Part shown: one piece after another, positions 53,657 through 61,753 of the stretch
Position numbering within the stretch: position 1 is the first letter of the stretch
Layout of the letters: each line of letters opens with the position of its first letter
Assembly: GCA_022655215.1 (NCBI GenBank)
Contig: JALCUE010000002.1
Coordinates: 124,001 to 188,000, forward strand
Direction: 5' to 3'
DNA from: Atopobiaceae bacterium
GTDB lineage: Bacteria; Actinomycetota; Coriobacteriia; Coriobacteriales; Atopobiaceae
Length of the DNA stretch: 64,000 nucleotides
The notes under the pieces: generated by a model
The model's input: the letters and a program-made list of their open reading frames with translations, nothing else
The model's database searches: none
Told to the model about the DNA's origin: nothing
Program-made: the position numbers and the translations under genes

Positions 53657-54919
53657 CTATCTGAGTGGTGAGCGTCCGGGTGTCAGCAGACCGTGGGGTC
53701 CGTCCAGGACGAGCGGTATCGCATCACGTCCACGGGTGGTCGAGCCGTGTCGGGCCTTGAGCACGTCGAGGCGCTTCGTCGTCATCCCGCCGACCGAGCA
53801 ATCGTCGTCGCCCTTGCGGATGACGAGGGCGTTTACCGAGCGGTACGGGATCGACCCCGCCCCCTTGAAATCGACGAGGGTGGGCGGCTTCTCGTCGGTG
53901 CGCCCGTCGAGTCCAGCCTTGTTAAGTTCGGCCACCGCGAGCACCGCGACGGAATGGCTCTTGCCCATGTGCATGACCGCCTTAGACACGACCTGCTCGG
54001 TCGCGTACTCGTCGAGCGAGCGCAACTCGGTTGAGGGCGGCTCTAGCTCGTGCAGGTGGTCGATGACGAGCAGGGCCCCTCCACCGTCGTTCGCAGCTGC
54101 GAGATCGGACGAGATCCCGTCAACCTCGTCCACCGCTAGGACGTCGTCATACAGTGCGAGGTAGTCGTCCAGGTGCAGCTGATAGAACTTGTCCATGGCC
54201 TTGGACATCTGAGTGAAGTAAGAGTCCGCGTCCCTGAGAGCGTTTCCGTAGGCGAATGAGTCGCGGTCGCAGTACATGACTGATATCATGCTGAGTACGC
54301 GAGCGAGCACTTCGTCGTTGGGGAGCTCGGTACTCACGTAAATGGTCGGGTGCTTGTGGATTGCCGAGTACAACGCTATCTCGAGTGCGAGCGCGCTCTT
54401 CCCCTGGGCGGGTGCTCCACCGAGAAGCGTTATACCTGGCTCCAACCCTCCACCTAGCATGGCGTCGAGCGGCTCGAGCCCCGTCGGAATCGGCCTGGGC
54501 CTGTTGCTGAGACGAGCCAGTATCTCTTGATAGTTGGTGTTGCATGCCACCTCGAGCGGCTTGATGGTCCTGTCAATCGTGAGGTGTCCGTTGTCGAGCG
54601 TGCGGCACCTTCCGTACCCGTTCCTCTCGAGCCAGCGGTAGAGCTTGTCTTGGTTCTCCCACGTCAATGCGGGTAGGTTCCGGTAGCTCCGATACTCGTC
54701 GTACTCGCCGCTGATTATCCCGTCCACCTCCTCGTCCGTGTGAATCACGTCCTCGAGGTATTCGTAGTCGAACAAGGCGTCGTCGTGGGCCTTCACCGCG
54801 TCTTGGTCCGTTGGGTTGGCGCGCTCGTGATCACGTGCCTCGTCCACCCTAGCCGCCGTCTCTTTCATCATCTCGTCGGTGATGTCCCTCACCGACTCGA
54901 ACATCGTCTCGCGTAACAT
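53657..54919 (-). CDS. DnaB/RecA-like replicative ATPase of the element
   Basis: 420 residues. An N-terminal 140 residues of unrecognised, acidic, helical sequence precede a RecA-like core: 'PIPTGLEPLDAMLGGGLEPGITLLGGAPAQGKSALALE' (Walker A Lys about 174), Walker B 'ALLVIDHLHEL' (Asp about 287), and 'LKARHGSTTRG' in the DnaB H4 position. This is DnaB-like but lacks the standard DnaB N-domain. Its GGAGG ribosome site is inside the end of the upstream winged-helix gene. Likely unwinds DNA for element replication. Confidence 0.85.
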   Translation of the reverse strand: MLRETMFESVRDITDEMMKETAARVDEARDHERANPTDQDAVKAHDDALFDYEYLEDVIHTDEEVDGIISGEYDEYRSYRNLPALTWENQDKLYRWLERNGYGRCRTLDNGHLTIDRTIKPLEVACNTNYQEILARLSNRPRPIPTGLEPLDAMLGGGLEPGITLLGGAPAQGKSALALEIALYSAIHKHPTIYVSTELPNDEVLARVLSMISVMYCDRDSFAYGNALRDADSYFTQMSKAMDKFYQLHLDDYLALYDDVLAVDEVDGISSDLAAANDGGGALLVIDHLHELEPPSTELRSLDEYATEQVVSKAVMHMGKSHSVAVLAVAELNKAGLDGRTDEKPPTLVDFKGAGSIPYRSVNALVIRKGDDDCSVGGMTTKRLDVLKARHGSTTRGRDAIPLVLDGPHGLLTPGRSPLR

Positions 54920-55507
54920 CTAGATGACCTCCAGCTGTAATGAGAATGGGTTCCCCTCGTCGCCGCACGCCGCGCCGCTAGGCGCGAGCGTAGCGGCTTC
55001 TTTAACCTCTTGGTTATTTGGGGTGTCGTTAATGGGGTCTATCGATATGGGTTGGGTGTCGTTAATGTGCTTTAACGCACCTAGTCCATCACTCGATAAT
55101 GGGGCGTATCGAACTACCTCCGATAATGGGTCGTATCGATACCCCTCTTTATTTCCATGCATATCGTCACTAGTGGCCATCCACCACCACGTCCGTATGT
55201 CGAGCTTTCCGACGTCGGTCTCCTTCTTGACTATCACGCCGTAGCGCTCCATGTCGGCGAGCCACCGCCTCACCGTGGTGGGGGAGGTGGATGAGGACTC
55301 GGCGAGCTTCTCGACGCCGGCGCAACAATAGGGCGTCGTGCTCCTCGAGTCCGCGACGTGCATCCACGACATGAATGCGAGCGCGATCCTCGTCCGTGCG
55401 TCCAGGCGTGGATGAGTCCCGTAGTTCCGAGATATGACCTCGGCGAGGTGGGCGGCACCGTTGGCGTCAAGCGTCCCGAAGTGACCGTCTGTGTAACCGC
55501 GTCCCAT
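54920..55507 (-). CDS. Winged-helix replication protein
   Basis: 195 residues. Winged helix about 38-95: 'LDARTRIALAFMSWMHVADSRSTTPYCCAGVEKLAESSSTSPTTVRRWLADMERYGVIVKKE'. The C-terminal part is hydrophilic and Asn/Asp-rich. Encoded immediately before, and coupled to, the DnaB-like ATPase (stop TAG abuts the ATG), as in phage initiator-helicase pairs. Probably binds the element's origin; inferred. Has a noticeably AT-richer 3' half. Confidence 0.78.
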   Translation of the reverse strand: MGRGYTDGHFGTLDANGAAHLAEVISRNYGTHPRLDARTRIALAFMSWMHVADSRSTTPYCCAGVEKLAESSSTSPTTVRRWLADMERYGVIVKKETDVGKLDIRTWWWMATSDDMHGNKEGYRYDPLSEVVRYAPLSSDGLGALKHINDTQPISIDPINDTPNNQEVKEAATLAPSGAACGDEGNPFSLQLEVI

Positions 55508-55509
55508 GG

Positions 55510-55725
55510 CTAGTCCGTGATTCCAGCGAGCTCGAGGATCTTGTCCGTCGGGAAACGGTAGGCCCTGCCAATCTTGGTCGCGGGAAGTCTCCCCTCGCGG
55601 GCGAACAGCTGGACGGTTCGGTAGTGGATGCCGAGAATCGACGCCACCTGGAGGTAGTCGAGAGTGGCGGGGAGGTTCTCGACGTCGGTCGCCTTGATTG
55701 ACAAATGTTCAGTATTTGATTCCAT
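55510..55725 (-). CDS. Excisionase-family helix-turn-helix protein
   Basis: 71 residues; GGGAG precedes the ATG at 55725. 'LDYLQVASILGIHYRTVQLFAREGRLPATKIGRAYRFPTDKILELAG' is the MerR-like DNA-binding fold of the excisionase/HTH_17 family. Could direct excision with the integrase or initiate expression of the replication genes 2 bp downstream. A 113-bp AT-rich gap upstream holds GACA-x5-TGTC-type half-sites that may be repressor targets. Confidence 0.85.
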   Translation of the reverse strand: MESNTEHLSIKATDVENLPATLDYLQVASILGIHYRTVQLFAREGRLPATKIGRAYRFPTDKILELAGITD

Positions 55726-55838
55726 GAGTGTTGCTCCCTATCTGATAGACGTTAGTAATCGCGTGGCCACGTCTACAAGATAGAGAGCAAGGGTCATAAA
55801 CTATATGTGATTATTTGAAGCGACAAATACTGTCACTT

Positions 55839-56429
55839 CTAGTCCGAGCCGTCTGCTTCTTTCGACTCGGTGTCGCTATCGGTTTCTATCTCCTTTATTT
55901 TGTCGAGCATTTTGTAGATAGCCTTCTCCATTAGCCTTCTCTTCTTGTAAGTTAACGGATGTTGGTTAATTCCTATATACGTCCTGTCGTCGCTGAACCA
56001 GTTTCCAGTCGTTGCCATCCAGACTCTCTCGTCCAGCTTTTCGTTCCATCCGAGTAGGTAGTTCGGGCTTACGTGCAACACCCAACATAGGTCCCCGAGA
56101 TCCTCGAGCTTCGGTAGGCTCTCTCCGCTCATCCACCTGCCAAACGTCCTATCTGATACGTGGAGGATAGCCGCGAGCTGTTTGTTGGTCATCTCCAGTT
56201 CCTTCCGAGCCTCCGACGCTCGGTTGGCAAATGTTCTCCTCGTGCTGTATCTATTGCCGTATTCTGAAACCTCAACATTGAGTCCGAGGGCGTCACTTGT
56301 GCGCTGCTCCCTCTCTAGTTGCTCTTGAGGTTTCCTGAACTCTTCATAACCGTAGATGTCCGTGTCCGAGTCCGTCTTCGGCTTACCAGCGGACCCGACC
56401 TTCCGACCTCTTCCCTTACCGTTCGACAT
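55839..56429 (-). CDS. Cro/CI-type HTH regulator
   Basis: 196 residues if started at the ATG at 56429; TTG 56444 or GTG 56438 would add a few residues and overlap the upstream stop. HTH about 75-135: 'EARKELEMTNKQLAAILHVSDRTFGRWMSGESLPKLEDLGDLCWVLHVSPNYLLGW'. The acidic C-terminal tail has 'EIETDSDTESKEADGSD'. No peptidase domain. AT-richer than the chromosomal neighbours. Probable repressor controlling the replication/excision promoter in the gap just downstream. Confidence 0.82.
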   Translation of the reverse strand: MSNGKGRGRKVGSAGKPKTDSDTDIYGYEEFRKPQEQLEREQRTSDALGLNVEVSEYGNRYSTRRTFANRASEARKELEMTNKQLAAILHVSDRTFGRWMSGESLPKLEDLGDLCWVLHVSPNYLLGWNEKLDERVWMATTGNWFSDDRTYIGINQHPLTYKKRRLMEKAIYKMLDKIKEIETDSDTESKEADGSD

Positions 56430-56430
56430 G

Positions 56431-56652
56431 TCACTCACACCCAATTGAGCACGCGATCTCGTCCGCGGTTACCCCGTAAACAGCTGCCAACTTTCTAGCG
56501 TGGCTAATCCTCATGCCGTCCGTGCGTCCGTCCTCCCAATTACGTATCGCCCCGGGCGTTATCCCCGTGCGCCGCGACACCTCGCCGATGGTGAGCCCCC
56601 TCGAGGTCCGCATGTCCATTAGAGCCGTGGTCGAGCTGATTACGTTGTCCAT
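56431..56652 (-). CDS. Small Xre-type HTH protein
   Basis: 73 residues from the ATG at 56652, with GGGAGAGGAA upstream (the longer frame lacks a ribosome site). 'LMDMRTSRGLTIGEVSRRTGITPGAIRNWEDGRTDGMRISHARKLAAVYGVTADEIA' is a single HTH. Overlaps the next regulator's possible start codons and follows the integrase gene. Confidence 0.85.
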   Translation of the reverse strand: MDNVISSTTALMDMRTSRGLTIGEVSRRTGITPGAIRNWEDGRTDGMRISHARKLAAVYGVTADEIACSIGCE

Positions 56653-56684
56653 TTCCTCTCCCTTTTCCGTTTTCCACACGTGAC

Positions 56685-58121
56685 CTATGCGACGCTCGAG
56701 CCATCCACGCGGGCCACGTCGCACATAGAAACCCTCTCCCCCATGAGGTCGCCCATTAGCTCCATGGCGTCCCTCACTGCCTTGGGGTCGGCACTTGCGT
56801 AGGTGTTGAGCGTGAGCGAGGTGTCTGAATGCCCGAGCACCGAAGAGACCGTCTTGACGTCCACCCCCGCGGCAATCGCCCTCGTCGCGAACGTGTGGCG
56901 GAGGTCATGGAACGTGACGGCTCTTCCCTTCGTGCCGACGAGCAACGGTTCGCTCGGTCCGTCCCCTGTCTTCTTCGGGTGGACGAATCTGCTCCATTGG
57001 ACACTGAGCCAGTGCGGGTCGAGCCACGTCCGCGGCTTCTCATCCACCGACTTGAGCCCGACGTCGATTGGAGAGCCGACTACGAACAACTTCCCCATGG
57101 CCCTATCCGTGGATGAGACGCCGTTCGCGAGCAAGACCTTCCGCATGTCGGACTTGCGGGCGTCCAGGACTCGGGCGAGACCGCCCGTGATGGGTATGTC
57201 CCGCTTGCTTGAGAACGACTTTGGCTGCTTTTCGAACGTCCCTTTTGAGGTGCGTCCGATCACGTTGCACACGTGGATGAGTCCACCCGTCGCGGCCCCA
57301 TCGTCGTCGCGGGCGATGTCCACGTCCGACCACCTGAGACCGCACACCTCCTCGGCCCTCATGCCCGTGTTGAGGGCGAGCCTCACACCGACCGAGAGCG
57401 GGGTGTTGCCCATCTCGTCGAGCATCGTGTTCAACCTCTTGACGCCGTCCGAGTCGAGCGAGTTCGGGTCGAGCGGTTTCCTGCTTGGTAGCTCGATATC
57501 GTGGCACGGGTTGAAATTGATGTCGCCTGTCTGAACTGCGTATTGGCACGATTGCCTTAGCAGCCTGTAGGCTTTCGTGACCGTTTGGGGTGCGTAGCCC
57601 TCGCTTGTGAGGTGCTCAACCCATAGCTGAACAATCTTGAACGTGAGTTCGTCCAGGCTGCGACGCTCGAGACCCTCCGAGACGTATTTCGCAGACTGCT
57701 TATAGCTCGATATGGTGGATATGGATACCTTGCCGAGCTTTTCTTTGTGGTCTATGAAAGACGCGACATAGTCGGGGACCAACATGCCCGCATTGATGCC
57801 GGTGCTCTTGACCGAAGCGACGTCGGCCAGCACCTCGGCCCTCCACGCCTTGAGCTCATCTTTGGCGGCTGGCTTCCCGTTGTTGTCAGACCGTCTGCAC
57901 GGTATCGAGGACTGCTTCCGAATCTTCTTAATGATCGTCCGCTGTTCGCGCTTCTCCGCGACATACTTCGTGTCACTCTCGTCCAGTGTCCGAAACGATA
58001 GAGTCATCCTCCACCGCTTACCGTTCTTTGATACGAATCCGTCGCTTAGGGTCTTGAGCGACTTGTCGTCTGCGAGCTCCAGTAGGACGTCTCGAGCGAC
58101 CTCCGACGATGTATTGCTCAT
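56685..58121 (-). CDS. int: Tyrosine site-specific integrase
   Basis: 478 residues from 'MSNTSSEVARD' (SD GAGGTAGG). The N-terminal arm-binding region (about 30-110) is basic. SAM-like core-binding domain about 115-205 ('DYVASFIDHKEKLGKVSISTISSYKQSAKYV'). Catalytic residues: Arg of 'NTGMRAEEVCGLRW' (about 255), His and Arg of 'FHDLRHTFATRA', His of 'VLGHSD', and Tyr of 'LNTYASAD'. It lies next to attR and is transcribed away from it. Target is the tRNA-Arg 3' end. Confidence 0.95.
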   Translation of the reverse strand: MSNTSSEVARDVLLELADDKSLKTLSDGFVSKNGKRWRMTLSFRTLDESDTKYVAEKREQRTIIKKIRKQSSIPCRRSDNNGKPAAKDELKAWRAEVLADVASVKSTGINAGMLVPDYVASFIDHKEKLGKVSISTISSYKQSAKYVSEGLERRSLDELTFKIVQLWVEHLTSEGYAPQTVTKAYRLLRQSCQYAVQTGDINFNPCHDIELPSRKPLDPNSLDSDGVKRLNTMLDEMGNTPLSVGVRLALNTGMRAEEVCGLRWSDVDIARDDDGAATGGLIHVCNVIGRTSKGTFEKQPKSFSSKRDIPITGGLARVLDARKSDMRKVLLANGVSSTDRAMGKLFVVGSPIDVGLKSVDEKPRTWLDPHWLSVQWSRFVHPKKTGDGPSEPLLVGTKGRAVTFHDLRHTFATRAIAAGVDVKTVSSVLGHSDTSLTLNTYASADPKAVRDAMELMGDLMGERVSMCDVARVDGSSVA

Positions 58122-58160
58122 TTCGCCTACCTCAATCACGATGCCAAATGGCCGTGGAAA

Positions 58161-58181
58161 TTAGGACCAAATTAGGACCAC
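58161..58181 (+). promoter_or_regulatory. Candidate integrase arm-type site (right)
   Basis: Same 21-bp tandem TTAGGACCA pair as the left site, 130 bp inside attR and 40 bp upstream of int, where it could also affect int expression. Confidence 0.65.
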
Positions 58182-58310
58182 GGCTACCACTAGGTACATG
58201 ATGCCAATAGTTATCAACACTGTCAATGGCTTATATATATGCAGGTAGATGACAAAAATCTTGTGCAAATTACTCATGTGCGATTACCACGAATTATCAA
58301 AGTTCCAAGA

Positions 58311-58369
58311 TTCCTAAACCTGGTGTCGGCGGTTCGAATCCGCCCGAGGGCACCATAGAAAACAGCAGG
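58311..58369 (+). repeat. attR: 59-bp direct repeat, tRNA-Arg remnant
   Basis: Identical to 51438-51496. It lacks the tRNA 5' half, so it is not a functional tRNA gene. The chromosomal terminator hairpin follows. Confidence 0.95.
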
Positions 58370-58396
58370 CCAGAGGCGAAATGCCCCTGGCCTGCT
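58364..58396 (+). terminator. Original tRNA-Arg terminator, now behind attR
   Basis: AGCAGGCCAG (58364-58373) and CTGGCCTGCT (58387-58396) form a perfect 10-bp stem, partly inside attR, then CTCG. Strongly similar to the hairpin at 59743-59775. Confidence 0.65.
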
Positions 58397-58517
58397 CTCG
58401 TTCGAAGGCTCACCGACCGAGGCCCCTTTCTCGCGATCTCGGCCAACGGCGTGTGCGCCTCAGTGAAAAACCCTATAATGCAACTACCGATTTATGATAT
58501 TTTCTGGAGACACATTC

Positions 58518-59660
58518 GTGGGAAGTATGACGAGCGGTTCCATCCAAAGGCCACGGCTTGTCTATCTGGACTGGCTACGGGTCGCCGCGACCATGACCAT
58601 CATCGTCTTCCACTTCAACGTCATCGCCCATGACTCCGCCGTGGCCAGGGGGATACCGATTCTGGAAAGCGCCCTTTTGCCGAACACGTTGTTTGGCGTC
58701 AACACCGGAGCCGTCGCCGTCTCGGTCTTCTTCATCCTGTCCGGCGCATCCCTGATGTATGTCTATGGCGGCTCCGAGGCACTTCAGATCAAGACGTTCT
58801 TCAAGAAGAGGCTCCTAGACATCTTCCCTCAGTACTACGTGGCATACGTCTCGGTCGTCCTCTTCTACCTTCTGATCAACAAGAGCTGGGCGGATGGAAT
58901 CCCCGCATGGAAGTTCATGCTCACCATCATCGGGATGGACGGCTATTCGGGCATCTTCGGTGGGGTTCTATATCCGAACTTCTACCTGGTCGGAGAATGG
59001 TTCGTCGGCTGTCTCCTGCTTCTCTATCTGGTCTTCCCCATCATAAGGAGGGGAGTCATCTCCTCGCCCATGCTGAATGCCGCTGGCATCGCGGTCGTGG
59101 CAGTCGTCGGGTATCTCGCCTCCAGGAGAATCTGGCCCGATCTCGATCCCGCTTGGTATGCGACCTCCAGAGTGGTCGACTTCTCCATCGGTATGTACTT
59201 CATCGCCTATGTGAAGCGGCCCTCGGGACGTCTCGCCTTGGGTGGGGCCGTGATGTTGGGGCTGCTCTCCTTCTCGAATATCATCCCGGGCACGATCTCG
59301 ATGACGTGCGCAGGCGTCTCCTGCTTCCTGCTGTTCGGTTGGCTTGCCTCGCTGGTCAGGAACAAGACCGCGAACGAAGCCGTCCAATCGGCTTCTAGGC
59401 TCTCGTACTCCGCGTTTCTGGTGCAGCATATAGCCATCGTCTGGGTCATCGAGAACGTAAGCTATCCCGTCGTCTCGATAAGGACCGAGACCCTACTGCT
59501 ACTCGTCATCTTTGCCATCATCACATCGTGGAGCCTGCTTGTCAGGCGATTCGGCAACCAGGTCAAGCATGTGCTGTCGTCGGGCATCGATGGGATAAGT
59601 GGAGGGATTTCGAAGGCGGTGGGGAAAGATGACCGTGTCCCCAGCCATCTGAAGGGGTAG
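58518..59660 (+). CDS. Acyltransferase-3 family membrane protein
   Basis: 380 residues from the GTG at 58518 (GGAGA 7 nt upstream); ATGs at 58494 and 58527 are alternatives. 'RPRLVYLDWLRVAATMTIIVFHFNVIAHD' contains the conserved Arg and His of acyltransferase-3, and about ten hydrophobic segments follow ('GAVAVSVFFILSGASLMYVY', 'WFVGCLLLLYLVFPII', 'LLLVIFAIITSWSLL'). Family members acetylate or succinylate surface polysaccharides or peptidoglycan. It stands alone between two near-identical terminators, next to the integrated element. Confidence 0.88.
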   Translation: MGSMTSGSIQRPRLVYLDWLRVAATMTIIVFHFNVIAHDSAVARGIPILESALLPNTLFGVNTGAVAVSVFFILSGASLMYVYGGSEALQIKTFFKKRLLDIFPQYYVAYVSVVLFYLLINKSWADGIPAWKFMLTIIGMDGYSGIFGGVLYPNFYLVGEWFVGCLLLLYLVFPIIRRGVISSPMLNAAGIAVVAVVGYLASRRIWPDLDPAWYATSRVVDFSIGMYFIAYVKRPSGRLALGGAVMLGLLSFSNIIPGTISMTCAGVSCFLLFGWLASLVRNKTANEAVQSASRLSYSAFLVQHIAIVWVIENVSYPVVSIRTETLLLLVIFAIITSWSLLVRRFGNQVKHVLSSGIDGISGGISKAVGKDDRVPSHLKG

Positions 59661-59742
59661 GGGTGCTGCGACGTCATCCGCCTGAGGAAACTACCGCTTG
59701 CTGAGATGAGCCCGCGAAGGGGCATGGGCCGCCGGCAAAGGA

Positions 59743-59775
59743 AACAGGCCGGAGGCGATGAGCCCCTGGCCTGTT
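59743..59775. terminator. Terminator between acyltransferase and pknB
   Basis: AACAGGCC (59743-59750) and GGCCTGTT (59768-59775) with an inner GGAGGC/GCCCCT helix, then CTCG. It serves convergent genes. Near-identical to the hairpin after attR. Confidence 0.7.
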
Positions 59776-59803
59776 CTCGTCCGTATGAGAGGTGCGGATT
59801 CCT

Positions 59804-61606
59804 CTATTGACCGTCTCCCGTGCTCGTGGCCGCAGACGTCGATGCCGATGTCGTGGCTGACGGGGTGCTGGCTGACGAGGTCGAGGCCGACGTGGTCGGG
59901 CTGTATGCGGGCTTCGAGCCCTTCGAGATGGTGATCGTGATGGTTGCCCCCTTGGCCTGTGAGCCGGAGGAGGGCGACTGCTTCATGACCGTACCCGACG
60001 AATAGGAGTCGCTGTACTGGGAGTCGGCATAGGCCACGGTGAATCCGGCGTTCTTGAGGGCCGAGACGGCCGAACTCTCGGACTGGCCCACCACATCGGG
60101 CACGTCCACGCTTTCCGTACCCTTCGAGAGCTGGTAGGTGACGGTATCGCCGGTCTTCGCCGTGGAGCCGGAGGCGGGCGTCTGGGATGCGACGTGGCCG
60201 TTGTCGACAGAGTCGGAGAAGACGGAGTCTCCCGCCTGGCCCTTGAGCCCCACCTTCGTGAGCGCTGCCTCGGCCTCGGAAGGCGTCATGTTGGAGAGGT
60301 CGGGTACCGTGACGTCAGCCGCGGGTTCGGCGCCCTTCGAGATGACGAGGTTGATCTGCGTCCCCTTCGTGGCGGTCTTCCCGGAGTCGGGGTCCTGGTC
60401 GATCACCTTGCCCGAGTCGACGGTGCTCGAGTACTCCTCCTTGACGGTGCCCTGCTCGAAGAAGTTGGTGTTGTTGATGGTCGTGATCGCGTCGTCCTTG
60501 GTGAGTCCGAGGAGGTTGGGGACGGTCTGCGTCGACGAGCCTGAGCCGAGCACGTTCATGGCGATGGCGACCGCGGCCACGACTGCGACGACGGCGCATG
60601 CGATGGCGATCGCGATCTTCTTCTTGCGCTTCTTGCTCGCCTCCTCGGCCTCCTTGGCGGCCGACTTCGCCGTGGTGGCGGAGCGGGCGGAGATGGGCGA
60701 GGTGACGCGCGGCATGGCCTGGGTCCCGCTGGACATCTGCTGGGTGGGCGAGGCCGACAGCATGGTGGTGGCCTCGCCGATGTTCACCACACGACCGGCC
60801 AGGTAGTCGGTGAGGGCGTGACGGAGCTCGTCTGCGGTCTGGAAGCGGGCCGCAGGGTCCTTCTGCATGCACTTCAGGATGATGCTCTCCAGCGTGGCGT
60901 CCACGTTGGGGTTCACCTGGCTGGGCGGCACGGGGATCTCGTTGACCTGCTTCAGGGCGACGGCGATGGCGTCGTCCCCGTCGAAGGGGACCTTGCCCGT
61001 GGCGGCCTCGTACATGACGATGCCGAGGGAGTAGAGGTCGGACGTGGGGCCGAGCTCCTTGCCCTGGGTCTGCTCGGGGCTGACGTAGTGGGCCGTCCCC
61101 AGCACCGAGTTGTCGGCGGTGAGGTGTGAGTTCTTGGCGCGGGCGATGCCGAAGTCCATCACCTTGATGTTGCCGTCCGGCTGCACCATGATGTTCTGCG
61201 GCTTGATGTCGCGGTGGATGATGTCGTGACGATGGGCGACGGCGAGCGCCTGGCAGATCTGGCTGCCGATCTGGGCGACCTTCTTGCAGTCGAGGGCACC
61301 GTGCTTGCGGATGCCGCTCTTGAGGTCGGTCCCGCGCAGGTACTCCATGATGATGTAGTAGGTGTCCTCGTCCTTGCCCCAGTCGTAGACGCCCACGATG
61401 TACGGGCTCTGGAGCGCGGCTGCGGCCTGTGCCTCCTGCTTGAAGCGGGCGGCGAAGCTTGGGTCGGCGGCATACTGCGGAAGCATCGTCTTGATGGCGA
61501 CGGTGCGCCCGAGGACGTTGTCCAGGCCACGATAGACCGTGGCCATCCCCCCGATTCCGATCTTGTCCTGGACCGTGTAACGGCCCCCGAGCACTCTACC
61601 TGCCAT
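59804..61606 (-). CDS. pknB: Ser/Thr protein kinase with three PASTA domains
   Basis: 600 residues from 'MAGRVLGGRYTVQDKIGIGGMATVYRG' (GGAG upstream). Kinase domain about 1-270: Gly-loop, 'VAIKTML', catalytic 'HRDIKPQN', 'DFGIAR'. A juxtamembrane region rich in Ser/Thr/Ala leads to one TM ('IAIAIACAVVAVVAAVAIAMNV'), then three PASTA repeats ('VPNLLGLTKDDA', 'VPDLSNMTPSEA', 'VPDVVGQSESSA') and a Ser/Thr-rich end. PASTA domains sense peptidoglycan/lipid II. Downstream of the SEDS-PBP gene, the standard actinobacterial wall-control neighbourhood. Confidence 0.94.
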   Translation of the reverse strand: MAGRVLGGRYTVQDKIGIGGMATVYRGLDNVLGRTVAIKTMLPQYAADPSFAARFKQEAQAAAALQSPYIVGVYDWGKDEDTYYIIMEYLRGTDLKSGIRKHGALDCKKVAQIGSQICQALAVAHRHDIIHRDIKPQNIMVQPDGNIKVMDFGIARAKNSHLTADNSVLGTAHYVSPEQTQGKELGPTSDLYSLGIVMYEAATGKVPFDGDDAIAVALKQVNEIPVPPSQVNPNVDATLESIILKCMQKDPAARFQTADELRHALTDYLAGRVVNIGEATTMLSASPTQQMSSGTQAMPRVTSPISARSATTAKSAAKEAEEASKKRKKKIAIAIACAVVAVVAAVAIAMNVLGSGSSTQTVPNLLGLTKDDAITTINNTNFFEQGTVKEEYSSTVDSGKVIDQDPDSGKTATKGTQINLVISKGAEPAADVTVPDLSNMTPSEAEAALTKVGLKGQAGDSVFSDSVDNGHVASQTPASGSTAKTGDTVTYQLSKGTESVDVPDVVGQSESSAVSALKNAGFTVAYADSQYSDSYSSGTVMKQSPSSGSQAKGATITITISKGSKPAYSPTTSASTSSASTPSATTSASTSAATSTGDGQ

Positions 61607-61753
61607 ATCCTGCTCCTGTCCACTCGTGCCTGGAACCCTCGCGGGCACCGCACGTCCTCTCGCCTGTCATGTCCGCCGCATCGGTCCGTGTGGGACCGTG
61701 CCTCCCTGTGACGTCGGGGGTGCGGACTCGTGTCCCCGACCGACCTCTTCTCG

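Larger units (their letters stand above)
51438..58369. mobile_element. 6.9-kb integrative element in tRNA-Arg
   Basis: Bounded by 59-bp direct repeats; unit length 6,873 bp. All recognisable genes are on the minus strand, in order from the right end: tyrosine integrase, small HTH, Cro/CI-like HTH, excisionase-like HTH, winged-helix protein, DnaB-like ATPase, unrecognised 245-residue protein, RHH-like protein, then about 800 bp without a clear gene. No relaxase, coupling protein, capsid, portal or terminase gene. This fits a phage satellite or small integrative plasmid-like element relying on a helper. Base composition is more mixed, with AT-rich control regions, than the flanking purine and tRNA region. 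Confidence 0.9.
58122..58517. other. Right end of the element and start of the acyltransferase leader
   Basis: No gene. Contains the right candidate arm site, an AT-rich stretch, attR, the original tRNA-Arg terminator hairpin, and a TATAAT -10 (58474-58479) for the acyltransferase. Confidence 0.7.

Noticed and set aside
53130-54164. Plus-strand open frame of 344 codons within the element
   Set aside because: Antisense to the 245-residue gene and the DnaB-like ATPase, whose motifs are clear.
58311-58369. Second tRNA-Arg gene
   Set aside because: Only the 3' half from the anticodon loop is present; it lacks the acceptor 5' strand and D-arm and is the attR repeat.
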